Shown piece after piece: positions 43,101 through 54,900 of a stretch of DNA of 64,000 bases. The position numbers and the translations under genes are program-made. Numbering within the stretch: position 1 is the stretch's first letter; every line of letters starts with the position of its first letter. Source of the DNA: Hoplostethus atlanticus (taxonomy: Eukaryota; Chordata; Actinopteri; Trachichthyiformes; Trachichthyidae). The notes beneath the pieces are model-generated. The model was not told the DNA's origin. It ran no database searches and saw only the letters and a program-made list of their open reading frames with translations. The DNA is taken from contig JAXDDX010000004.1 of NCBI GenBank assembly GCA_034670405.1, positions 9,697,501-9,761,500 on the forward strand, written 5' to 3'.

Positions 43101-45413
43101 ATGAGTTCAAGAAGAAGAAGCGATATTTGGAACCATTTTGAGCAAACTGATCCCCAGAAAGCAAAATGCAAAATTTGCAAAAATGTCCTCTGCTTTTCTG
43201 GTGGTTCTACCACAAACTTGAGACGGCATTTGAACGCAAAACACCCTACAGCACTGCTGACACAGGTGAGGCGAGAAGACCCAGATCAAGAGACCACAGC
43301 ACCAACATCTAGTGGGGCCACTGGATCTGACTCTGCACCCTTGACAGCCAGTTCAACAGCAGGCAGCAGTGCAGCTTCTGCTGCAGAGAGACAAGGCACC
43401 CGGCCTAAACAGACAACCATTGGAAGTTTTGTGAGACGACCAATTGGACCTGTCAGGCAAAATCAAGTGGATGAGCAGCTGGCAAAAATGATGGCTTGGG
43501 ATTTCCAGCCCTTTTCTATTGTGGAGGACCAGGGATTTAGAGACTACACTAAGGCCCTTGATCCAACATACATTTTGCCGAGCAGGAAGACCATTTCCAG
43601 GACAGTATTGCCACAAATGTACAAGAAACTCAAGGAGGAGTTAACAACTAAAGTGGGCAGTGCATCAGCTGTGTGTCTAACAACAGACTGTTGGACATCA
43701 GTAACAACAGAAAGTTGTCAACAGCTTTACTTGATTGCTTCAGTTTGTCTGAAAGGCATACAGCTGACAACTGAAGAAAATATCGGAGGATTGGAGCATC
43801 TCAGAGAAAGTTATGGCCTGTGTCTCTGACAATGCTTCCAATATAAAAGCAGCAATTAAAAAGGTTGGATGGAAGCACCTACCATGTTTTGCTCACACTC
43901 TGAACTTGGTGGTGAAAGAAGGTTTGAAGGCGATCCAACCAGTGGTTGACAAAGTCAAGCACATTGTGGAGTACTTTCATAGAAGCACTGTTGCAAATGA
44001 AAGATTAAAAGCAACACAGCAGCAGATGGGCCTTGCTGAGCTGAGGCTCAAGCAAGATGTGGTGACTAGGTGGAACTCCACATATATGTTGGAAAGATTT
44101 GTCAATCAAAAGGATGCCATCATTGCCACACTTGCCCACATCAACCCCACTCTGCTGACAATGACGCTTGACGAGTGGGGGATGCTAAGGGAGGCCTGTG
44201 TGGCGGCTGTGGCTCAGGCGGTAGAGCGGGTCGTCCGCTAATCAGAAGATCGGCGGTTCGATCCCAGGCTCCTCCAGTCCACATGTCGAAGTGTCCTTGG
44301 GCAAGACACTGAACCCCAAATTGCTCCCGAAGCTGCGCCTTCGGTGTGTGAATATGTATGAATGGTTAGATTCCCCTGATGTGCAGGTTGGCACCTTACA
44401 TGGTAGCGCCCTGCCATCAGTGTATGAATGTGTGTGAATGGGGTGAATGTGAATGTGAATGTAGTGTAAAGCGCTTTGAGTGGTTGGAAAAAGACTAGAA
44501 AAGCGCTATATAAGTACAGTCCATTTACCATGAAGTACTGAAGCCTTTTGAAGAGGTCACAGTTGAAATCAGTGCTGATCGGTATGTTAACATTCAAAAT
44601 ACTTTACTTGTTTTACTACAAATTCTACTGCCATCATTTCTAAGGGTTACTACACATTCATGATTAGTGTTTTCTCTGTCATAATTAATAATATTTTGCT
44701 TGCTACAACTGATCTGTGTGGTATTCTATTGCTCTACCCCTAACAGGTATGTGACTGCATCAAAGGTGATTTTGATGGCAAGAGGACTGCAGAAAATTTA
44801 AAAAAAAATGCAGGCAAGGCCCTCAGTCCATGAGGCAGTCAAAGCCTTTATAAATACGCTTGCTGCAGAGATGGGTAAACGCTTCCATTGTGTTGACTTT
44901 TTCAACCCACTGGCAGAGGCAACCTTACTGGACCCAAGGTTTAAACAGCAAGCCTTCAGTGATGACAAAGCAGCAGATGAAGCAACCAAAGGCATCACTG
45001 CAGCAGCCAAGACAATAATTACCCGTAGAGACGTGGATGTAACCATGACCGAAGATGTCACCCCCTCCACCTCTGCCACAGGAGGAGCACAGTGGTGGCA
45101 GGATTTTGAGGAGAGGGCAGCTGAAACACTAGTTGTCAGAAACCCCACATCAGATGCCATCAATGAGGTGAGGGGCTTCCTGGCAGAGCCTCTAATTTCA
45201 AGATCTGCAGACCCTTTGGCCTGGTGGAAAGCTAGGCAGATGGTATATGAGAGGCTTACAGCTGTCATGAAGTCCAGATTATGTATTGTGGCTACTTCAG
45301 TACCATCAGAACGCATCTTCTCAAAAACTGGGCAGATTATATCAGAAAGGAGGAACAGGATTAGCCCTGCTAAAGTAAAGGAGCTAGTTTTCTTAAATGC
45401 AAACCTGCCCTGA
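43101..45413 (+). pseudogene. hAT transposase (ZBED-like), broken
   Basis: The N-terminus 43101-43829 has a BED zinc finger (WNHFEQTD, CKICKNVLCF, TTNLRRHLNAKHP) and LTTDCWTSVT, which holds the first catalytic Asp. A deletion plus frame change follows: the segment normally linking to ACVSDNASNIKAAIKK (43813 on, second Asp) is missing. The core continues with LPCFAHTLNLVVKEGL and TRWNSTYMLERF. A SINE interrupts at 44203-44530. A short intron-like gap (about 44590-44745) and an in-frame TAA (44799-44801) precede the last ORF 44808-45413, with AEATLLDPRFK and the C-terminal dimerisation motif SVPSERIFSKTGQIISERRN. It cannot make functional transposase. Confidence 0.88.
44203..44530 (+). mobile_element. 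tRNA-derived SINE inside the hAT transposase
   Basis: The 5' part has A and B boxes (GGCTCAGGCGGTAGAGCGG, GGTTCGATCCC). A central core CCACATGTCGAAGTGTCCTT and a 3' tail AAAGCGCTATATAAGTACAG follow, ending CCATTTACCA. A minus-strand relative lies at 57661-57890. It splits the transposase reading frame after EACV. Confidence 0.8.
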
Positions 45414-45829
45414 AATACTAAGCATTTGTATATACTTTTGTTTTTTTGTTAGTATTTGCACCTTTCTTTAAGTTTTTTGCATTTTAGCTTTTGTGCAATT
45501 GTTCCTTTTAGTGTGTTGTTCATGCACTTTATTTTACTTAACAGTGTTGTGAAATGGTCAAGTTTATTTAAACTGTGTTCTAGTACTTTCTTCTGTTTAA
45601 AAGAAACTTTGTGCTCTGTGTGTTTATTTGTATTTTAATTGTGTGATTATTTATATTTTAATTGTGTGATTATTTATATTTTAATTGTGTGATTATTTGT
45701 ACTTTAATTGTGTGTTTTCGTGCACTTTCATTTATTAAACAACATTTGAAACATTACAAAAACTGTTGACTTTCTTTTTCTAATAGAGACAGTTTTGTTG
45801 ACCAATGTTAAATGTTAAATGGCTTATTG

Positions 45830-46535
45830 TTTACCCAATTACCAGTTAATTTATTAAACAACATCTTAAACAACAAAAACTGTTGTCAATGTGTGCAGAA
45901 TAGATCGCTACATTATTACATTGGCCTTTTTCACGATCTAATATGGCTCCTTGATCCGGCAGGTACGCGGAAGTAGTCTCTCTCGTTCATCAGACGTGAA
46001 CCGCTCGGACATCACGGACATCTGCTCTCTCGGTTCGCGAGATGTCCGATTGAGTCCGAGAAGTCCGATATTCATCTGCTCTCTCGTTCATCTGCTCTCT
46101 CGACTCGTTCGCGAGCCGCTCAGTCTCTCTCGTTCATCTGCTCTCTCGACTCATTCGCGAGCCGCTCAGTCGCTCTCGTTCATCTGCTCTCTCGACTCGT
46201 TCGCGAGCCGCTCAGTCGCTCTCGTTCATCTGCTCTCTCGACTCGTTCGCGAGCCGCTCAGTCGCTCTCGTTCATCTGCTCTCTCGACTCGTTCGCGAGC
46301 CGCTCAGTCTCTCTCGACTCGTTCGCGAGCCGCTCAGTCGGATCAGAGGTTCTCGTCCGATGAACGAGAGAGACTACTTCCGCTTACCCGCCGGATCAAG
46401 GAGCCATATTGGATTATGAAAAAGGCCAATGTAATAATGTAGTGATCTATTACATTCTATATACATTGACAACAGTTTTTGTAATGTTTAAGATGTTGTT
46501 TGATGAATTAACTGGTGATTTTAATTTTTTTTTTT
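45830..46535. repeat. palindromic minisatellite, second copy
   Basis: Inverted arms (about 45830-46010 and 46360-46535) surround tandem CTCTCTCGACTCGTTCGCGA units of about 46 bp. It is the reverse-complement counterpart of 17276-18000, with several units differing by single bases. Confidence 0.85.
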
Positions 46536-47954
46536 TTTTTTTTTCTGGCGCTGCTATAACCGCTGCTGAATCAATTCAGTCGCGTGTGCGAGTCGAATCA
46601 GCTCACTCACTTAACTGATTCGGTTCTTTTGAACGATTCGCGAATCGGCCATCACTAGTATAAAGGCATCTTGTCACACTAAAGGGCTGTAGTTGAATCT
46701 TGTTTCACCAACTCCATAATTTCCACAGAAGTTTTTGAAAAAAAACAAACCAAAAAACACTATGTGTTGCTATAAAATTCATCCTGAACATTACAAATGA
46801 TGATACAAAGATACAAATCGAACTGATAATTTCCATTGCCTGTTTCTACTCATAACTCCAATAAAGGCTGCAAGGAACTGAAGTTGCATTTAAACTGCAC
46901 AATGTAAAGCAGCTTTATAGAACCTATGAATCCACCATTGGTCTCTGGAGTGTACTGAGGTGGAGGAAGAGCTGCAATGACATGGCTTGCAATGATCTGG
47001 TGTACTTTAGTCCTCTGGTTCTGCAGGCTGTATATAACAGACAGCTACAGGTACTGTTATGTTCATTATATTCATTTTTTTCCTTCACAGAAAGTACAGA
47101 CATTCACAGGAACACTTTAAACAGTGAAACAAACATACATAAATGCTGTATACTGCTGTATACATATGATATTTGTGTATACATTCACAACTGTGACAGA
47201 TAATACAATCAAAAGGAAGTTGTACAGGTGAGTAAAACGGCAAAGAAAAATATATAATAGACAAAATAAAAACAAAATAAAGTGTAAAAGTAGAATACCT
47301 CATTTGTCTATCATTGTCATTATACTTTACAGAATCCCAGATGTCTTTATAGCTTTCCTAATACTTGTTGCCTCAGCAGGAGACCCATACAGATACTTCA
47401 GATCAATGAAGAATACTGTGATATTGTCTCTAAATGAAATATCCTGGCTTTATGGATACGATATCTGTCCATAAGACGTGCAACAAAACTACCCATACAA
47501 AGCAGCTTTCAGCTAATTCTCTGCTCTGCCCAACGCACACAGCTGCCCCTCCCTCCGCTAGAGGACACCAACGAGCTGTAAGCCACGCATCACTGAAGCA
47601 ACCAAGAAGAAATTTTTCCGGGGCGTATGCGACCGGTGAGTACTACTAAGCATGGGCGGCCATTTTCCGTTCATCTGCCAAATCTTCGATAAAACCTCCG
47701 TGTTCAAGTCTCTTTAACTAAATATCGCATTTGCTTACTCGATAACTCGATATCGTGGTTTAATCTGATTTTGAGTGGTTAAGGCATAATAGGAAGATCA
47801 TTCGACCATCCAATTTCGCTCTCTTCAAATGTGATTAGCCGCCCGTCTCTCCTTGCCAGGACGAGTAAATGAGGAATGTTGCCTGACTGGGAAGAAAGAA
47901 ATTCATTGGTGCGCAGGGGCAAACGGGAGACGAGCGTGTACAACGGACAGCACA

Positions 47955-48080
47955 TATAAATAGCCAGTAGCTCTCTGGTATTTAAGCGAACATAAAATCC
48001 AGCTCTCAGCAAAGCGCACTGGCAACATCTTTATTTAGAGAAAGTTATTTTAAGGAAACGTCACACAGCTGAAAAGTAAG
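47955..48080 (+). promoter_or_regulatory. isyna1 core promoter and untranslated exon 1
   Basis: A TATA box TATAAATA (47955-47962) precedes a conserved block ending AGCTGAAAAGTAAGGTAAGG, which offers two overlapping donors (exon end 48074 or 48080). The matching acceptor CTCTGTGCAG ends at 48410, ten bases before the start codon. The start site is inferred about 30 bp after the TATA box. Confidence 0.65.
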
Positions 48081-48083
48081 GTA

Positions 48084-48094
48084 AGGAAAATTCC
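48084..48094 (+). promoter_or_regulatory. candidate TonE/NFAT5-like site in isyna1 intron 1
   Basis: AGGAAAATTCC fits the tonicity element pattern NGGAAAWDHMC. isyna1 is salinity-induced in several fish, so the site is plausible, but one short match is weak evidence. The same motif is kept in the left copy near 28098-28108. Confidence 0.3.
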
Positions 48095-48419
48095 TGTTTT
48101 TTACTTGTACCACAAAGGCACAAAGGCACAATGGCTTGAACATGGGAGCATCATGGACTAGACAGAGCATGGCGCGCAGGAGCGGTTTAATTTCCGGAAG
48201 TTTCGATATATAATGTTCCGCTGTCTTTATGATACGTTTACTGCATGAGTTATCGGTGTGGATTCAGTTCACCGACGTGTCCTAGTGGAAATTAATACAT
48301 TATCACGAGGTCAAAGGTCATATTTGAAGAATGAATGAATCCCTTCATTGTTGTAACTATTCAGAAAACATTGAATAGTGTTTCTGTTACTGTCGTCTCC
48401 CTCTGTGCAGACTGCAGCC

Positions 48420-51388
48420 ATGTCGGACAGCATTCACGTTAACAGCCCTAATGTGAGGTATACAGCTACACACATTGAGGCTCTGTATTCCTACCAAACC
48501 ACATCAGTCCACAGAGAAGGGAACAACATCACTGTAAGTCAACCTTTCTCTCAGCCACAGAGGTCGATAAAACCTCTATGGAATCACACTCATTCATGCA
48601 CAACCACACTTACAGAGTGATGCACCGATCTCTCCCTTGTCTCTCACCACCCTGCTCCCTGCTGGATTCAGGTGTCCCCCATCACCAACGAGCTGACGTT
48701 CCTCACAGAGCGGCGCGTACCCCGGCTGGGTGTGATGCTGGTGGGCTGGGGGGGCAACAACGGGACCACCGTCACTGCGGCTGTACTGGCCAACAGAATG
48801 GGCCTCTCCTGGAGGACCAAGACTGGAGAGAAGGTGAGTGGAGACACAAGCAAGCTCATTCGTAGATTGCGTACACATCCACAGCATTAGCCTATTGCTT
48901 ACTGTTTAAAGTGTAATTTGCCAGTTGCATCAACTATTGTTGTATAGGATGAATGAACTCTTCACACAGACTATAGGCTGTGGTAATCTGCTTATGATAA
49001 GCTTCTTGTCCTATTTGCTAAATATACTGTCTCTCCCCAGATATAGTGGCAGAGAAGAAACCTCATTATAGCCTGGATGAGTGGGTCAACTGTTGTTACC
49101 TTATATCGGTATTCATTGTAACTTTTCTCAGTCAGCTCTAGCCCATATTCCCTTGGCTCACCTAACACATTGATGCATTACCACATATAATAAAATGTAT
49201 ACCAGGTAAATATTCAATCATGAGAGTGAATGATATTACAATGCTTTTCTCTCCTTTCTTTTATTCTTTAGAGAGCGAACTATTTTGGCTCCCTCATGCA
49301 GGCGGCTACAGTCTGTCTGGGATTGGGGCCAGAGGGCGAGGTCAACGTGCCCTTCCGTGCCCTTCTACCTATGGTGCACCCTGACGATATAGTCTTTGAC
49401 GGTACGGATGATCTTAGGCGACGAGATAATGTGTGGGAAAGAGGGGGTTGCAGCAGTGTTAATGGGAAAGAAAGCTGACTACAGGCCAGCTTTAAGGGCC
49501 AAACAGCTCTTCCTGTGGGTGGAGACAGCCAGGCAGTTCTTGGTGTCATGTAATGTCTTCTTATGTAATGTTGTCAAACTTCATTCTTAAGGAAGAGGCT
49601 AAACACAAGGCGTACTTATACAGTTGTTAAATTAAGTAAATCTCAAACATGAGAGTGATGACGACATGGATCAGTCACAGCCAGCCCAAGAGTTGTGGCA
49701 CATTGTTTACTTGAAGTTTCTCTGTTTGTGCACATGGATGTTTATGTGTTAGGCTGGGACATCTCATCAATGGATCTTGGTCGTGCAATGGAGCGAGCCG
49801 AAGTTCTGGACTGGTCATTACAGGAGCAGCTCCGACCTCGCCTGAGCTGCCTGAAACCCAGACCCTCCATCTATATCCCAGAATTCATTGCTGCTAACCA
49901 AGCGAGTCGAGCTGACAATGTCCTGACGGGGACCATGGCAGAGCAGGTAAGGTTTTGTCAACTGACCAGCAAAGCCATGAGGACTGAGATGCATTAAAAA
50001 TGTCTCTTCATCCATTTACACAAATATACAGTGTCTTCTCTCCCGTCTAACTATGATTTCTGACTTGACTAATCAAGAGTAAATGGTCGTCCTATGCTGC
50101 CCCAGGTGGACCAGATCAGAGCTGACATAAGGGATTTCCAGCAGTCGAGCGGCGTGGACAAAGTCATCGTCCTGTGGACCGCCAATACTGAGCGCTTCTG
50201 TGATATCACGGCCAGGGGTCAACGACACCGCCCAGAACCTGCTAGCTGCCATCCAGGTGAGGGCAGGGTGGGGGGAGAGAAGAGAGGTCAGAGTGTGTAG
50301 GAAGATTAATTAGGGCTCATACTGAAAATAAGGTTTTGTTCAGAAACTTGCTGGCAGGATAATGTTTCTGTGAGGCTGCAAGAGACAAAGTGTGGGATTT
50401 AAAAGTTTCACAGACAAGTATTAAGCCTGGTTCAGTATAATTCTTCACTATAGAAAAGGGTGTAGGTTTATTCTGCGTCTGAAACCAGCCTGAATTGTGT
50501 TGGCGCCCAGTAGTTATGAGTTATCCACTCAACTTTCATCTCTGACTAATGCGAACAACCAAACAGTAATCCTCCTTCACGCTGTGTGATTAATGAAGTG
50601 TGAAGGGTGAAAAGCTTACTCTAATGTGGATGTGTAATTTAAAAATGATTTGCCCGTGTTGGGCGGGGTTTATTCTATCTCCAGTCTTCAGTGCACCTGT
50701 ACTGCTGTCAGCAATGATAATAGTCTGTTTCTATCTTCTATCAACTTTAGATAGTCATTGCAGCCCCTCCCTCAGTGTGCTGTGATGATACACTGTATAG
50801 CACAACTATACTGTACATATACACTGTATATAACTAGACATCTCTCACTATACTATACACATCTCTCATTTCCTCCAGTCTGGTGCGGAGGTTTCTCCCT
50901 CCACTCTGTTTGCGGTTGCCAGTATACTAGAAGGCTGTGCCTACATCAACGGGTCCCCACAGAACACCTTCGTCCCAGGGGCCATAGAGCTGGCCACGCA
51001 GAAAGGGGTGTTCATTGGAGGAGACGACTTAAAGTCTGGGCAGACCAAGATCAAGTCAGTACTGGTGGACTTTCTGGTCAGCTCAGGTATCAAGGTGAGT
51101 GGAAGGATGGATGGAAGAAGGAAGGGGGAACAATCAGGCAGAGTCCGACTTCTGATATATGATCATTTGATATGTTTATAATATACACAAGGTCATATGA
51201 GAGGCTAGGACTAGTAACCGAGTAGGGGTTAATGGAACCAGAACTGTGGTGAGAATGAATGGGAGTCACTTACGCCGTGGACAAACTGGACACGGAAAGA
51301 AAAGGAAGCGCCGAATGAGCAAGAAGGAGTTTGGTTGTTCACACCGGCACCGAACGGCGCCGATCTCCGCTGGTTTTCTCAATGTAGG

Positions 51389-51487
<99 letters not shown>

Positions 51488-51958
51488 TTGTACGTGTGCC
51501 TGCTCGTCTCTCGCTCTCTTCAATTTCAATTTGAAGCTTTAGTGACATGAAAAGTGAACAGTGCTTATATTGCCAAAGCAAACGTATATGAACAGACAAA
51601 GAACAACATTTACAACAATATGAAAGTACATGCCACAAGTAACAGGGCAACACAAGTAAGAACAGCAATGAATGAAAAATTATTAAGCATTATGTATACT
51701 TGAGTAGTATGGTGTCTATTAAAATGCACATGCATATACATATACATCTCTCTCTTTCTGCTTGTGTCCCTGCTCGTCTCTCTCTCTCTGCGTGTGCCTG
51801 CTCCTCAGTGTATCTGTCTCTCTCTATCTCTTGCTTTCTCTCCCCATCTCTCCCCTTTTACCTCTCCCTTTCCCTGTCTCTCTCCCATTCTCTGTCTTCC
51901 TCCCTCTGTCTCTCTCTTTGTGTATCTGTCTCTCTCTCTCTCTCTCTCCCCTCTCTAT

Positions 51959-51997
<39 letters not shown>

Positions 51998-54900
51998 CCT
52001 GCTCGTCTCTCTCGCTCTCTGTTTAGACACAGACGATAAAAGTTTAGACACAACTCAGAAATACCATCAATCAGGGTGTTTTTATTTTGAAATTTGTTAT
52101 ATTTTGGAAATTGACCGGATGCTCTATGCCGTTCCTGTGTCTGACTTCCTGCCCAGCTTGACACATTCGCTCACGAATCGAGAAAATCTTAGACCTGACG
52201 CCGAAACGGTCGCTGCAGGCCGCGGCCATTCGGCGCCCTTCCGCGTCCGGTGTGCACGGCCACATTGGTTAACATGGGCGCGGAAAGAATTTTCGTCGGC
52301 ATTCGGCGCCTTTCGTCGCCGTTCCGCGTCCAGTGTGTCCCCTGGCGTAAGTCTTTCACAGAAAATCTGACTTCAGAGTGAAAAAAAGTTTCAACATCTA
52401 TCGGCTTGCTAGCTGACTGACATTTCAATATCCAAATTTCAGTCAACCTCCCACACCAGGTGTTCAAATTATTTAACATTTAAAGCATCACCTAGATATA
52501 CTCGATATACTCGTTTTACTACTTGTAATACCTACCGGAACCTGGCAGACATTTTCTGACTAAAAGAGATGCCTCTCTCCATGACAGCCTACCTCCATTG
52601 TCAGTTACAATCACCTTGGCAACAACGATGGGAAGAACCTGTCGGCACCTCAGCAGTTCCGCTCCAAAGAGATCTCCAAAAGCAACGTGCTGGATGACAT
52701 GGTCCGGTCCAACCCCATACTGTACCAGCCCGGAGAGAAACCTGATCACTGTGTGAGTGTGTGTGAGTGTGTGTGAGTGTGTGTGTGTGAGTGTGTGTGT
52801 GTGTGTGTGTGAGTGAGAGGAGGCAGAGAACAAACACCACATGGATGCAGGAATAGTTACAAGGATGGTTAATCAGACCTCTTGTCTCTGTGTGTGTGTG
52901 TGTGTGTGTACTATTTCAGGTGGTGATTAAGTATGTCCCCTATGTGGGAGACAGCAAGCGTGCTATGGACGAATACACCTCTGAAATAATGATGGGAGAG
53001 AAGAACACCATTACACTGCACAACACCTGCGAGGTCAGTGGCCACTTCATCTGTATGTAGACGTGTGTATCTGAAATATGCAGCCCTGCTGTATTGGGGC
53101 AGTTTACAAGGTGACAGGCTACACCTCTGTCCAATGTGACGCCACTGGTCTGATTGAATGATGAATGATGCATTTTTGCAGCGTGTGTCAAGGGGTGTCT
53201 GTATCATTCGTGGGGTATCACATGTTTACTTGTTTTCAATCTGGATGTGAAGATATTCTACTATTCTAGTGTATGAACTGTAGCTGAGTGTAGCTCTGAT
53301 CAGTGTTGACAGCGGGTGTGGAGGTGGGTAGTTCTTGGATGCCAGAGCTTACTGTCAAGCCTTTTGAGGTTTCAGGGACCGACAACGAAGTATCAGAGGG
53401 TCGTTGACATTATTATTATTGGGTATTTCACTGACATACCTGCTTTCACCCAATCTACTCCCTACACTCAGAAGAATGTATATTTTGTGAGGTTTACGGA
53501 TTTCGATTCTATAATTTCCATCAATTGAATTGTAACTTAAATGAAGTATCATCTATGAAGTTGGGTTAAATGAAGTATTATTAATGAAATTGGATCTAGT
53601 GGAGGGAATAAATTGAATCGATGAATTTAAAGAATTGGTTACAACAGGTCATGTGTATTGATTGGTAAATGTCTTTCATTGCTCCAACCTCTCCCTTCTC
53701 ATTCTACCACACATCATACTGTGCCATCATATGTCCCAACATACATGTGTCTCCCCCCAAAGGACTCTCTACTAGCCAGCCCTATCATTCTGGACCTGGT
53801 GATCTTGACGGAGCTATGTCAACGTGTGGCCATCCGTCCCCAGGGAGAGGAGGACTACCAGTCCTTCCACAGTGTTTTAGCACTGCTCTCCTTCCTCTGT
53901 AAGGCCCCTCTGGTTCCGCCAGGGGCCCCACTCATCAACGCCTTTTTCCGCCAGAGAGCCTGCATAGAGAACATCATGAGGTGTGGACCAATTTCAATAA
54001 AAGGGTTGGGTTTTCTTATTAGACTGTGTTAAGTGTCAATAATGCTAGCCTTGAATACACTGTATTAGTTTGTTAGCATGTCATAATGTTAGCCATCTCA
54101 ACTTTCAAATATTTGTTTTCACTGCTGTCAACAAGCAGTGAGATTATAAAAAATATAACTTTTTGAAATTCTGACACACAGACTTAGAAACACTAAACGG
54201 TGAACTGCAAGTATACAGTTATAAGCATCTTAGCACTATAAGATATAATACACATAATTGTCTTTTGGCATACACTAACATTCTGCACTGCAATCTAAAC
54301 TAGGTTTATGTTTCTGTGTATGCACTAACCCTGGTCTGGCACAAGGGAAAACTACATCCGTCCTGTGTATTGGTAAATGTCTCAGCTAGCTTTGGCTAGT
54401 GACTGCTGTGAATAGAGCAGCTGACAACTAGGGAAAGACCATGTGACAGCTGACAGGAGGAAATAGACTCCACCAGGGCTGTCATGGGCTAGCAACCCAT
54501 GGCAGCAGTATCAAAGGCTAGATAACCATGTTGGGTTAGTTTGGGAAGAAACTACAGGTTTGTTCCTGTGGCTGGGGAAAAGGTGACGACCCTGAGGGGC
54601 CTTAAAATACACCAAGGTAAGAAGAGGTGCTTGGCAGAGGTAGTACAGGGACCCCGCATTGATCAGTACTTCTTGACAAGTCAGTCGTGTGAAGTCCAGC
54701 AGCTGGTAGAAAACCAAAGTTCAGGATATCAATACCTCCTGTCACTGAGGAGGCATGCAGCAGCACCGAGACACAAGGTTTGGAGAACAGGGAGGTTAGT
54801 CCGCCAAGGAAGGGAAAGATTAGTGGGCAGAAACCTAGAGTGAGATGGGCTATGGCTCCTGAGGAGAGGGAATGGGAGTAAGTTAACAGATTTGAGAAGG

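Larger units (their letters stand above)
42185..46657 (+). mobile_element. ZBED-type hAT transposon, decayed full-length-like copy
   Basis: The right end CCATCACTA (ending 46657) is the same as in the 17150 element and is followed by GTATAAAG, the uninterrupted target at 26754. The left end near 42185 (TAGTGATACTAGTGAATCGA) is rearranged and lacks a matching target duplication. It carries a broken transposase gene (43101-45413), a SINE inside that gene and, at 45.8-46.5 kb, the palindromic minisatellite in inverted orientation relative to the pdcd10-intron copy. Confidence 0.82.
46658..48100 (+). repeat. right copy of the isyna1 5' region (gene-proximal)
   Basis: Matches 26754-28110. Unique to this copy are 47580-47935, replacing about 380 bp of the left copy, and deletions of 27 bp (near 46947) and about 110 bp (near 47555). 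The unique block contains a GGCGGCCATTTTCC YY1-like motif and may have been gained or retained at the functional promoter. Confidence 0.88.

Noticed and set aside
51246-52370. Ser/Leu-rich and Arg/Glu-rich frames
   Set aside because: Translations of CT/GA microsatellite and CT-rich DNA inside an intron.
54541-54843. 100-residue host gene frame
   Set aside because: Its [11 protein letters not shown] motif and the following segments fit a decayed non-LTR retrotransposon.
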